Shown: piece by piece, positions 1-7,545 of the stretch
How the letters are laid out: each line of letters begins with the position of its first letter
Numbering within the stretch: position 1 is the stretch's first letter
Assembly: GCA_910584595.1 (NCBI GenBank)
Contig: CAJUBQ010000007.1
Coordinates: 1-64,000 of the forward strand
Length of the DNA: 64,000 nucleotides
Direction: 5' to 3'
From: an uncultured Eubacterium sp.
GTDB taxonomy: Bacteria; Bacillota; Clostridia; Lachnospirales; Lachnospiraceae
Position numbers and translations under genes: made by a program
The notes under the pieces: model-generated
Database searches by the model: none
What the model was told of the DNA's origin: nothing
The model's input: the letters and a program-made list of their open reading frames with translations, nothing else

Positions 1-651
1 GACAGCCTGCACCCACTGCTGCGCTTCCCCTGTCAGAAAAGAAATGTCCACGCCCTGCGAAAAACCGAGCTTTTTATTATCCACCATGACAAGAAGCCCG
101 TCCAACAGGCGGGAAAGCCATATGTACCGCTGAACCTTTTTGGCGTTTTCCCCAGCAGCTTCCCCGACCTCATCAAGCGTATTTCTGCCCGATTTTTTTC
201 CCTGATGCTTCATCGCCTCATATTTCATCTTATAGGCTCTCGCCTTTTCACTTGGTAAGATGTCCTCCCTCTGAATGTTGGAATCCACCATGATAATCGT
301 AGCTTCATCATCAGTGTAATTACGGACAATCACAGGCATCTCCGTCTTTCCGGCAAGCTCCGAGCCACGCCTGCGGCGGTGTCCGGCTATGATTTCATAT
401 CCGCCGCCCGCCCTCGGTCTTGCAATGCCCGGAACAAGCACGCCATACTGACGGATACTTTCTGTCGTTTCCTCCATCTTTTCATCGTCCTGCACCCGGA
501 ACGGGTGGTCTTTGAATGTATAAAGCTCTGAAAGCGGCGCATTGATAATCTGCTCTGCACCATTTTCCTGCACAGCGTTTCCGCCAAACAAATCATCAAA
601 ACTTTCCATTTTGATTTTTGCCGCGCTTCCTGATTTTGCATTACCGCCCAT
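1..651 (-). CDS. ParB-like partition protein (3' end cut by window edge)
   Basis: Reading left from the ATG at 651-649, an open frame runs off the window. Its translation contains the ParB/Spo0J nuclease-like core: a segment reading APLSELYTFKDHPFRVQDDE, then SIRQYGVLVPGIARP, then IIAGHRRRRGSELAG, the arginine-rich ParB box. ParB proteins bind parS-like sites and act with ParA in partition; on conjugative elements they also act in stability or regulation. The start overlaps the end of parA by 11 nt, so the pair is probably translationally coupled. The C-terminus is outside the window. Family assignment is firm from the motifs; assignment to an element rather than the chromosome rests on the neighbours. 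Confidence 0.88.
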   Translation of the reverse strand, partial: MGGNAKSGSAAKIKMESFDDLFGGNAVQENGAEQIINAPLSELYTFKDHPFRVQDDEKMEETTESIRQYGVLVPGIARPRAGGGYEIIAGHRRRRGSELAGKTEMPVIVRNYTDDEATIIMVDSNIQREDILPSEKARAYKMKYEAMKHQGKKSGRNTLDEVGEAAGENAKKVQRYIWLSRLLDGLLVMVDNKKLGFSQGVDISFLTGEAQQWVQAV

Positions 652-1480
652 CTGTACTCACCTCCCTGCTTTGCGAAGCAAAGTGCGAGTCATTTTGACG
701 AGTAGAGGTGATGACCTCCTCTGTCAGAGAATAGTAGGCTGATGCCACCTTTCCCTTTGGATCATGCTTATAGATGCTGACGCCTTCCGCAGAAATCTCC
801 GCCGCCCTTACCGATATGGGAATGACATTGGCAAATATCCTTACCCTGCTCCCATATGCTTCCCTAAGCATAGAAGTAATGTCTTTCGCATAATTCGTCC
901 GGCTGTCCACCATCGTCAGCAGTATTCCCTCAATCTCCAGTTTCGGGTTAATCTGACGCTTTACCTTGCCGACCGTCTTAATAAGCTGCTGCAATCCTTT
1001 AACGGGCAGGTATGCCGCCTGAACGGGTATCAGGATACTGTCGGCACAGGCAAGGGCATTTATGGTTATCATTCCAAGCGAGGGCATACAGTCTATCAAT
1101 ATATAATCATAATCCTCCCGCACCATCTCTATGTACGACCTCAATACCGTTTCCCGGCTCATGACATTCACAAGGGAAACCTCCAAACCTGACAGCTCAA
1201 TGTTTCCCGGCATAAGGTCTATTCCCTCCTCATGATGCAGGATACCCTCTGTCGGCTTTATTTCTTCATCATTGATTAAGTTCCCCATAATGGTTGCAAG
1301 CGTAACTTCCAATGTATCCGGCTCTGTATAGCCAAGACTTGCTGTAAGGCTTCCCTGTGCATCTGCATCTATTAAAAGCACCTTTTTGCCCTGTTTTGCA
1401 AGCCCTATGCCCAAATTTCCCGTTGTGGTGGTCTTGCCGACTCCACCTTTCTGATTTGCGACTGCGATTATTTTACACAT
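641..1480 (-). CDS. ParA/Soj family partition ATPase
   Basis: 279 aa, usual length for the family. The deviant Walker A motif KGGVGKTTTT lies at residues 11-20, the Walker A' region reads VLLIDADAQGSLT, and Walker B reads YILIDCMPSLG. These define a P-loop ATPase of the ParA/Soj group, which moves or positions DNA together with ParB. It overlaps the following parB start by 11 nt and shares its direction with the two small genes upstream (1507-2156), suggesting one minus-strand operon. Very similar parA-parB-DUF6075 groupings are common on large conjugative elements of Lachnospiraceae (general knowledge), so this is read as an accessory element gene rather than chromosomal soj. Confidence 0.9.
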   Translation of the reverse strand: MCKIIAVANQKGGVGKTTTTGNLGIGLAKQGKKVLLIDADAQGSLTASLGYTEPDTLEVTLATIMGNLINDEEIKPTEGILHHEEGIDLMPGNIELSGLEVSLVNVMSRETVLRSYIEMVREDYDYILIDCMPSLGMITINALACADSILIPVQAAYLPVKGLQQLIKTVGKVKRQINPKLEIEGILLTMVDSRTNYAKDITSMLREAYGSRVRIFANVIPISVRAAEISAEGVSIYKHDPKGKVASAYYSLTEEVITSTRQNDSHFASQSREVSTDGR

Positions 1481-1506
1481 GATTTATTCTCCTTTGCTTT
1501 CTACTG

Positions 1507-1680
1507 TTATTCCTTTACATTGCTTTTCCTGACTTCCACATAAGCCCTGTAATACTTCTTTGTCCCTTTGTTTGGAAACAGATCGGAAAACTCCGTCACT
1601 TCCATTTTAGGGCTTCTCTGCAAAATTTTCCTGAACCACTTAATATCGTTTCTCGTTCCCATAAGCCTGACTTTTAGCAT
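1507..1680 (-). CDS. Small conserved element protein (57 aa)
   Basis: A 57-aa frame starts at the ATG at 1680-1678 and stops at 1507. It begins MLKVRLMGTRNDIKWFRKIL and continues with a segment containing FPNKGTKKYYRAYVEV. It resembles the small DUF3970/YvzF-type proteins found beside partition genes, judged from memory. Its ATG shares one base with the TGA of the upstream gene, a tight TGATG junction that argues it is a real coupled gene. It is basic with no membrane segment. The function is unknown. Confidence 0.6.
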   Translation of the reverse strand: MLKVRLMGTRNDIKWFRKILQRSPKMEVTEFSDLFPNKGTKKYYRAYVEVRKSNVKE

Positions 1681-2156
1681 CAATCCCGTCCTCCAAGCAG
1701 GGCATACAGATTTTTATTATATGTTACATATTCCGGATACCGTATCTGTACCGCCTTCCAAAAATAAGGTGCATAGGCACAGCAGAACAATTCTTCCACT
1801 GTATAAAGCCTGCACTCGTTTACCTGTTCCTCGGCATAACCGTAATCAAGAACACTCGGCGCGCCATTGCAATAAAGGTTAAACGCCATTCTGACTACTT
1901 TCACGCTTCCGCTGGTCTGCCAGCCTTCATGCAGACACTTTGTTTTCACGTTGCCTGTCTTAAAATCATAAATACTGTCAATATTCCTTCTTGTTTCATC
2001 ACTGATACCAAGACAATATACAAGTGCTTTGTGGTACACGTCCTGATACCTGACCTCTTTCAATTTCTCATAGTAGAATTTTTCATGTGCATCACTGATA
2101 AAAATAATCGCTTTCTTTGCTCCTAACGCTGTACTACTCATTCTTTTTTCCTCCAA
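1680..2156 (-). CDS. DUF6075-like protein of conjugative elements
   Basis: 158 aa with the run FYYEKLKEVRYQDVYHKALVYCLGI near the N-terminus (split here as FYYEKLKEVRYQDV and YHKALVYCLGI), then IYDFKTGNVKTKCLHEGWQT and VEELFCCAYAPYFWKA. This pattern matches a family I know as DUF6075, common on Firmicutes conjugative elements; no biochemical role is established. It is the first gene of the small-protein/parA/parB run, and a terminator-like hairpin just upstream (2181-2218) isolates it from transcription arriving from element B. An internal methionine (residue 6) is an alternative start. Confidence 0.65.
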   Translation of the reverse strand: MEEKRMSSTALGAKKAIIFISDAHEKFYYEKLKEVRYQDVYHKALVYCLGISDETRRNIDSIYDFKTGNVKTKCLHEGWQTSGSVKVVRMAFNLYCNGAPSVLDYGYAEEQVNECRLYTVEELFCCAYAPYFWKAVQIRYPEYVTYNKNLYALLGGRD

Positions 2157-2180
2157 TCCATAATTTTTTAACTATAACAC

Positions 2181-2218
2181 AAAAAAGACACTCTCCTAGT
2201 TTTCACTTGGAAAGTGTC
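2181..2218 (-). terminator. Rho-independent terminator facing left
   Basis: On the minus strand, GACACTTTCC and GGAGAGTGTC form a stem with one mismatch and a 12-nt loop, followed by a run of six T. It would stop minus-strand transcription coming from the tuf remnant or element B before it reaches the gene starting at 2156. Confidence 0.75.
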
Positions 2219-2270
2219 CATTTGATACAAAATTTTATGAAATTGGATTCACTCACATACTGTCAAAAAC

Positions 2271-2328
2271 GCATTACCACGCATTATTCGGCATTATGCT
2301 TTGCAAATTTGTTGCAATTCTGTTGCAA
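2271..2328. repeat. Phased short repeats beside the tuf remnant (possible integrase arm sites of element A)
   Basis: GCATTA occurs at 2271, 2281 and 2291 (10-bp period). TTGCAA follows at 2301, 2312 and 2323 (11-bp period). Helically phased direct repeats this close to an attachment core are what arm-type integrase or excisionase sites look like. They lie on the element A side of the tuf remnant, so they are provisionally assigned to element A. Nothing else is seen in 2219-2352. Confidence 0.4.
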
Positions 2329-2352
2329 AATCCATTTTCAAAAGCCCGAAAG

Positions 2353-2423
2353 CCTTGAATTTACTGGATTATTCGATGATTGTCGCCACACGACCAGAAC
2401 CTACTGTACGACCACCCTCACGA
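2353..2423 (-). other. attL: displaced 3' end of a tuf gene
   Basis: Positions 2422-2369 on the minus strand encode [17 protein letters not shown] and a stop, the C-terminus of EF-Tu, without the rest of the gene. The downstream 14 bases CCTTGAATTTACTG (2353-2366) also recur beside the complete tuf gene (16090-16103). Identity with the tuf copy is exact in GCCACACGACCAGA (2385-2398 / 16132-16145) and in CCACCCTCACGA (2412-2423 / 16159-16170) and is broken elsewhere at mostly synonymous positions. Homology stops just to the right of 2423. This is the left junction of element B, with the crossover in one of the two identical blocks. Confidence 0.85.
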
Positions 2424-2484
2424 TTTAACGGAATGGTCATCCAAATCGCAAACCATGATAAAATGTGGCTTCTTTATCCGATAT

Positions 2485-2544
2485 TGCTTCTAAAATCGGC
2501 TGATTTTTTTGAGAATCAGAATTTATAGAAGCATTTTAGAAGCA
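2485..2544. repeat. Left arm-type repeats TAGAAGCA of element B
   Basis: TAGAAGCA occurs at 2526-2533 and 2537-2544 (11-bp period) and inverted at 2485-2492. The pair matches the right-end pair at 16013-16030 in sequence and spacing. These are probable binding sites for the N-terminal arm domain of the integrase encoded at 12982-14091. No gene is seen in 2424-2603. Confidence 0.6.
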
Positions 2545-2603
2545 CGAGTAAACCTTGAATAAATCTATCCAAGATATTATTTAGTGTCTGCTGATTACTC
2601 ATA

Positions 2604-3233
2604 TCAATCTTCGAGTAATATATCATCAAAGATTATCGGAATTTTCTGCTTAAACTCATCAAGAATCATATCAGCAACTTCTTTCATTTGAGGATGTGCC
2701 CTCTTTGCTGTCCTTAATGCAAAGAAATGTCGCCATTCTCTGAGATTCATAGTAACAACAATCTCTGTCTTCAAACTGTTCGGCAATATGCTCCTTGCCT
2801 CCTGTGGTTTTATCCCTATTGAAATCATCTGATTATATGTCTCTTCTATTTTTTTAATAGTATTGTACCAAAGCTGATATTCATCACTCCCATCATCCCA
2901 AAACAATGGTTTAATAACCGTTAGCTCATTGCCAAACTTATCTTTGCTGTAATTACAATATCTTGTACTTTCTTGGCTAAAACTTGCTATTCTATGACGA
3001 ACAATTTCATGACTAACTCCTCTGTCACATATTATACGTACAGATATTTTCTCATGTTCAATCACAGACTCATGTCCGCTTTTAAGTATTTTAGACACAA
3101 ATGTTTTGGCCGAATCAGTTGTAATCTTATCCTCACTCTTATAGCACACTCGTCCGATAAGTTCTATCTTTTTCAAAATCTCATCCCCATTAATTTGATC
3201 AAGAACTTCAATACTTGGCTGTATTACTTTCAT
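2604..3233 (-). CDS. thyX: Flavin-dependent thymidylate synthase ThyX
   Basis: 209 aa from the ATG at 3233, chosen because AGGTGGG sits six bases upstream. The ThyX signature appears as RHRIASFSQESTRY at residues 79-92 (family pattern RHRxxSxxxxSxR). Further conserved parts are SVIEH near residue 56, EARSILPNSLKTEIVVTMNLREWRHF split around residue 150 (ILPNSLKTE and MNLREWRHFFALR), and HPQMKEVA. ThyX makes dTMP from dUMP using methylenetetrahydrofolate and FADH2. Length is normal and nothing looks broken. It is the last gene of the cargo cassette, 107 nt after the PRTase gene, so it may be co-transcribed. It could be independent cargo or the metabolic arm of the cassette. Confidence 0.93.
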   Translation of the reverse strand: MKVIQPSIEVLDQINGDEILKKIELIGRVCYKSEDKITTDSAKTFVSKILKSGHESVIEHEKISVRIICDRGVSHEIVRHRIASFSQESTRYCNYSKDKFGNELTVIKPLFWDDGSDEYQLWYNTIKKIEETYNQMISIGIKPQEARSILPNSLKTEIVVTMNLREWRHFFALRTAKRAHPQMKEVADMILDEFKQKIPIIFDDILLED

Positions 3234-3340
3234 TGTTTTCCCACCTGTCATGTTATAATTTTATACTACTATATTCTAAAGAAAAGTTACTCAAATCATC
3301 ACCCTTCCCTCCTTTTTCTATACAACAGAATAGTAATTTC

Positions 3341-3940
3341 CTAATTTAAGATTTTATTGTTACAAATACATGTTTTACATTGATTATATAATTTGCATGT
3401 TGCTTTTGTTCGTAACTCCGCATCAAAGTCAGTATTTATCGCCTGCACTCTTTGCAAAATCTCTGATTCTTCTATTTTAATCTTCTCTAAATTAAAAGAC
3501 CGTTTAAAAATACAATAAATTCCAATAATTTCATCTATTGGGATCTCGTATTTTCGGCGTACTTCCGCAATCGTAAGTCCTGTTATTACAACATCTGAAA
3601 TAATAATATATTTTATCCCTTTTTCTAATGTCACCCTGCTTATCTCATGCTCATCATAATGTTTCTCCAAATGTTTTGGAACAATATGTAAAAAAGGACT
3701 GCATAGTCTATATGCTAAAATAGAACCAATTTGTAAGCCAACTGTACCCACACCCAAAATAATAAAATTATTTTCCTCGACATGGGGTGTTATCATCTTT
3801 TCAAAAGTATATATTATTTTCTCCTTTAGACCTTCTTCCTGCATTAACTTCTCTGTATCTATCCAGTCTCTAGAACAAACCTTCTCATTCACCAAATAAT
3901 GTCCTGGCAAAAGCAAATCTTTTTGCACTACTTCATTCAA
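3341..3940 (-). CDS. Phosphoribosyltransferase-like protein
   Basis: 199 aa. Residues 59-79 (FIILGVGTVGLQIGSILAY and on) look like loop I of a type I PRTase, and YIIISDVVITGLTI at 111-124 aligns with the PRPP-binding motif (family form: hydrophobics, two acidic residues, TTGxT). The first acidic residue is Ser115 here and only Asp116 is kept, so catalysis on PRPP is uncertain. The C-terminus has a Cys-rich tail (CKLYNQCKTCIC). The only in-frame start here is TTG at 3940 with a weak AGGA upstream. It lies 29 nt after the HD gene. It may recall the conflict-associated PRTase families; the substrate is unknown. Confidence 0.65.
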   Translation of the reverse strand: MNEVVQKDLLLPGHYLVNEKVCSRDWIDTEKLMQEEGLKEKIIYTFEKMITPHVEENNFIILGVGTVGLQIGSILAYRLCSPFLHIVPKHLEKHYDEHEISRVTLEKGIKYIIISDVVITGLTIAEVRRKYEIPIDEIIGIYCIFKRSFNLEKIKIEESEILQRVQAINTDFDAELRTKATCKLYNQCKTCICNNKILN

Positions 3941-3969
3941 TATTATTTTTCCTAAATTCTTGTCTAAGC

Positions 3970-4938
3970 TTACACTGTTGTATCCTCTTTTAGTTTTTTT
4001 TTACATTTTTCAGCATATTCATTTAGTTCTTTCTCTTTAGTCGGGTTATCATCGGATTTGATATACACCGTATCAAATTTTTTATACGGACACAACCTTT
4101 GAGCAAATGCTGCATATACTCGCTTAGTATTTTGTAGTTCGGACTCTATTTTGTTTTTCACCTCCGCAATTAAATCTTCATCATCTCCACTTTCTATTCC
4201 AAATTCTTTATCGTTTATCACTAATAAAAGCCTATTATTCTCACTTTTATCTTGTCTGATTTTTTTAACTAGCTGCAGTTTTCGATAATGTCTCATTGAC
4301 TCTCTATCATTCTCATCTTCTATATCAAAATTCATCTCCGTAAGCTTTCGGTTGATTCGGTCATATGTCACATCCAACTCATCCGCTAATCTTAAAATAA
4401 CTGCCAAATGACATACTCTGTTCATTTCATACTCCGATTCATCATAATTTCTATATATGTCTATCAAATATTTTATAGTGTCTCCGCTTTTCCCTTCTAC
4501 TTTGACATCAGAATGCCCCAAAATAATTTGTGCAATACACTCTGCTTCACTTGGTATCAAAAGCCCATTAATTTCATTTCTATCCGGACTATTAATCTTT
4601 TCTAGGATAATTTCATATGCTTCTTTGCTATGTCTTAGTCGTTCTTTGGGCATGATAGCCATACATAAATCATGAAGTATAACAGCAACATCCAAATAGA
4701 AAAATTCTTTAACTGTAGGTTTATTATCACTACTCCAATCAATCAGCTTATCTATGTTTCTATATATATTGACGCAATGTGTAGAGTAATTATGTGTATT
4801 ATAATTAACATCTGAGCGATATGCTCCCTCATCCAGTATTGGCCGATAAACCTCTCTAATTGCCATCCACTTACGAAAATACTCATCATTATTTTTACTT
4901 TGAAGTGCCTTTATGCATCTTGTTTCTTCTTCGTTCAT
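3970..4938 (-). CDS. HD-domain phosphohydrolase-like protein
   Basis: 322 aa. The metal-binding HD pattern is visible: His49/His54 in THNYSTHCVN, the HD pair at 89-90 in ILHDLC, His142 in IILGHS, and Asp186 or Asp189 in LRLADELDVT. HD proteins hydrolyse phosphoesters, often nucleotides or cyclic nucleotides. The LRLADELD form is typical of HD domains in NTP-dependent conflict proteins (from memory the group called HD-CE). SD GAGGAGAGGG precedes the ATG. Its start overlaps the end of the upstream gene by 4 nt, so the two are translationally coupled. Substrate is not predictable from sequence. Confidence 0.8.
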   Translation of the reverse strand: MNEEETRCIKALQSKNNDEYFRKWMAIREVYRPILDEGAYRSDVNYNTHNYSTHCVNIYRNIDKLIDWSSDNKPTVKEFFYLDVAVILHDLCMAIMPKERLRHSKEAYEIILEKINSPDRNEINGLLIPSEAECIAQIILGHSDVKVEGKSGDTIKYLIDIYRNYDESEYEMNRVCHLAVILRLADELDVTYDRINRKLTEMNFDIEDENDRESMRHYRKLQLVKKIRQDKSENNRLLLVINDKEFGIESGDDEDLIAEVKNKIESELQNTKRVYAAFAQRLCPYKKFDTVYIKSDDNPTKEKELNEYAEKCKKKLKEDTTV

Positions 4939-5942
4939 TCTTCCCTCTCCTCATATAAGCTGATTGTATATTTAAAACTATCCTTATAATCTTCCAATTT
5001 TACTAATGAATCTATTTTATAACCATTTCGTTCATATCTTTCTGATGATAATAACTGCGCCACTCCTATTCCATACGTTAATTGTGCCCCATTAATTTTT
5101 AATAACATATCCAGTATCTTCAATTCGTTTCCTAGACACAAAAAATCATAAACATATAAATATTTCGCATTTGTCTTAATCTTTGACTTCAAATCCCTAT
5201 TGCTTAATGCTATTGTTGGTCCCAAGTTTAACAAATACAATACTTCCTTTTTAAACAAATAAGATAGTATATTGGCCATGATAGCTCCATTGTTACTAAC
5301 AACAACAAAATAATCATATTCTTTTATCAATTCTATTTTCTTGTATAACCCAAAAAGAAAAACATTCATATTTTCCTTTTTGGAAAACAATTTTTTTATA
5401 TCCATATAAAATGAGGCATAAATATTTGAAGAGTTATTCTTTTTAATAATATTGTCTTTCCCATCCAAAGCCAATCTTTTTGCACACTCGTCAGCATAAT
5501 ATGTTATAACTTTATCTATGAAATTGTCTCCCAACTTACTTTTTTCCAAAAAACTCCCACAACATGCATTACAATAAATTCCATCCGCCTTTCTTATGTC
5601 TATCATATTTTCATTGTAGGCTTTCTTTATAGAATTAACTATCAACTCGTCACAGTTCATATATATTAAACTTATATCTGATAATTCTTTCCATTTATCG
5701 AAAACCTTTTCATCAACTTTAATTCCTCTCAAATCGATTATAATACATTTACCCTTATTTGACTCAATAAACTCCTTAAATATAGCACCCCAATCCGAAG
5801 TCAAAACATCTGGTACGGGATTGAGATCTTCTGATTTTTTATTATAATAATGCAGTTCAATATTGTTAAAACATATATTAAACTGTACTGGTATTATAAT
5901 CATATCTAAAATATTTCCATCAAACGGAAAATAAATAACCAT
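4935..5942 (-). CDS. Two-domain protein: STAS-like N-terminus, degenerate PRTase-like C-terminus
   Basis: 335 aa, not matched to a named protein. Residues 60-110 (KGKCIIIDLRGIKVDEKVF, then ISLIYMNCDELIV) resemble a STAS or STAS-like alpha/beta domain. A Cys cluster CNACC is near residue 124. Residues 211-295 look like a PRTase fold: VVVSNNGAIMANILSYLF (loop I region), LYLLNLGPTI, YLYVYDFLCLGNEL in place of the PRPP motif, then GAQLTYGIGVAQLL. The canonical acidic pair and TTG are missing, so this is likely a sensor or regulatory PRTase fold rather than an active enzyme. GAGGTG sits six bases before the ATG. It is 16 nt after the GHKL gene and overlaps the HD gene by 4 nt. Confidence 0.55.
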   Translation of the reverse strand: MVIYFPFDGNILDMIIIPVQFNICFNNIELHYYNKKSEDLNPVPDVLTSDWGAIFKEFIESNKGKCIIIDLRGIKVDEKVFDKWKELSDISLIYMNCDELIVNSIKKAYNENMIDIRKADGIYCNACCGSFLEKSKLGDNFIDKVITYYADECAKRLALDGKDNIIKKNNSSNIYASFYMDIKKLFSKKENMNVFLFGLYKKIELIKEYDYFVVVSNNGAIMANILSYLFKKEVLYLLNLGPTIALSNRDLKSKIKTNAKYLYVYDFLCLGNELKILDMLLKINGAQLTYGIGVAQLLSSERYERNGYKIDSLVKLEDYKDSFKYTISLYEEREE

Positions 5943-5958
5943 ACGAACACCTCATCAA

Positions 5959-7086
5959 CTATAGTTTTGCCTCAACCTCAATATGAACACCCGGATAAGC
6001 ATAATTATATTGTTTTGCATTAGTAGTGTTCTTAAGATTTGTAATAATTGAAAAAAACAGTTTATTATCATATTTTTGATTCTTCCCCAATTTCTGTTCT
6101 TCACATGTCGTATAAATTGATTTTAATTTATTTAATTGGATAACCTTAGAAAATAATCTTTTTGTAAACACTAATCTATAATTGTTCGAATGTATTCTTA
6201 CTGTCCCTTCATCTTTTTTCAAAGTTTCATCTATAAGATACCATAATCCGTTACTGCACCACACATCTATATTATTATCTTCTATCTGATCTTCCCACCT
6301 ATAAAAAACCGCCTCAAAAATAGCATATAACTCTTTATCATCATTATTATCCAAGTTTAAAAACGTATCATTTTTCATAAAGTGCAACTGCTGTTTTTCA
6401 ATATAATCGATATTACTCTTTACTTTCTCCTTCTCGTACAATATCTTTTTTTTCAATGTATCATATATTCCTACACCTGTATCCGCTGTAGAAATCATAA
6501 TCTTGTTAATGCTACATTCTTTTTGAATTGTAACAAATGAAAAAGAATTGGCATGCTCCAAAGAGTTTTTACATATTTCCCACAACTCCTTTTTTATCTT
6601 TTCAGCCACAATACCTTTTACTGTTTCGTAATTATTATGATAAGTAGCTTTAATCACCTTATCGGACTGTCCCAATACTCTCCATATCTCAGCCATTGTA
6701 TATTTATTACTTATATAATATGACTTCCTATTAACACTTGGTGTCGCAATATACCCTCCAATATAGTCCTCATAAAGATCATAAATTTGAAATCTACGCG
6801 CATAATTTAAAAAATTTATATCATCTAAATACTGTAACAGTTCAAAAACTGTTGGAATATAAATTACAATCTTTTTTCCTGTCAGAATCCGCATCTGATG
6901 ACCTAGCATCAATATATTAGGAATTACAAGTGCATTTATAAATTCTACATCTCCCCAATTAAACAACATATCTTTAGAGATAAAATCCTTATTTTGGTAA
7001 AAGCCCATAACTTCTGGTAATAATTCACTATAAAAAAAATGAGAAGTAACTTTTTCTGGAAATTTCACCCAATAATGCTCGCCCAT
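5959..7086 (-). CDS. STAS-like/GHKL (histidine-kinase-type) ATPase protein
   Basis: 375 aa from the ATG at 7086, five bases after GGAGG; the in-frame TTG at 7098 overlaps the SD and is not preferred. The N-terminal part (about residues 35-100) has a STAS-like pattern (WGDVEFINALVIPNILMLG, then KKIVIYIPTVF). The GHKL ATP-binding fold follows, with N-box ELWEICKNSLEHA at about 167-179 and G1 box STADTGVGI at about 200-207. There is no H-box, transmembrane segment or receiver domain, so it is not an ordinary sensor kinase. It is the first gene of the five-gene cargo operon. A regulatory or NTP-switch role is inferred. Confidence 0.7.
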   Translation of the reverse strand: MGEHYWVKFPEKVTSHFFYSELLPEVMGFYQNKDFISKDMLFNWGDVEFINALVIPNILMLGHQMRILTGKKIVIYIPTVFELLQYLDDINFLNYARRFQIYDLYEDYIGGYIATPSVNRKSYYISNKYTMAEIWRVLGQSDKVIKATYHNNYETVKGIVAEKIKKELWEICKNSLEHANSFSFVTIQKECSINKIMISTADTGVGIYDTLKKKILYEKEKVKSNIDYIEKQQLHFMKNDTFLNLDNNDDKELYAIFEAVFYRWEDQIEDNNIDVWCSNGLWYLIDETLKKDEGTVRIHSNNYRLVFTKRLFSKVIQLNKLKSIYTTCEEQKLGKNQKYDNKLFFSIITNLKNTTNAKQYNYAYPGVHIEVEAKL

Positions 7087-7117
7087 ACAACCCTCCAAAG
7101 ATTTTTCATATCTTTAT

Positions 7118-7145
7118 ATCATATTTATTTTAAATTGTAAATCAA
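7118..7145 (-). promoter_or_regulatory. Candidate sigma-A promoter of the cargo operon
   Basis: On the minus strand TTGATT (7145-7140), a 16-nt spacer and TATGAT (7123-7118) lie about 30 nt before the GHKL gene start. The rest of 7146-7545 is AT-rich with no gene or clear structure that I can support. Confidence 0.4.
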
Positions 7146-7545
7146 ATTGTTATTTAAATTTTTCTTTTACCACTATTTATTACAATGTCACCAAAAAAGA
7201 AAAAATCCCACAAACAATTTTCCTACCCAATTTATAAAAGCTTTTAAATCAAAAGTATATTCACTCACAACAGACAATAGGATATTCACTCCTCGCTCGT
7301 GATGCTAAATAAACTACATCTTTACAGAACTTCGAGGAGCTAAACCCATGAATGAATAAATCTTAAATTGAACTAATTCAATAAACACTTATTATAGCGA
7401 CTATATATTCCTGAACAAAACCATATAAAAAACATAATAAAAAACCAAAATAGCTAAAACTCTATCTAAAGATTATACCATAAGCTTTCCCAAAAAACAT
7501 CAGTATTTACATATTTTTCCCATATTTATTAAAATAACCACCAGT

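Noticed and set aside
387..641. 84-aa minus-strand frame in the ParB region
   Set aside because: It is a shifted frame of ParB; the ParB frame, open to the window edge, carries the conserved motifs.
2301..2528. 75-aa and 103-aa plus-strand frames across the left junction
   Set aside because: They cross the attachment site and the tuf remnant in the wrong frame, and have no SD.
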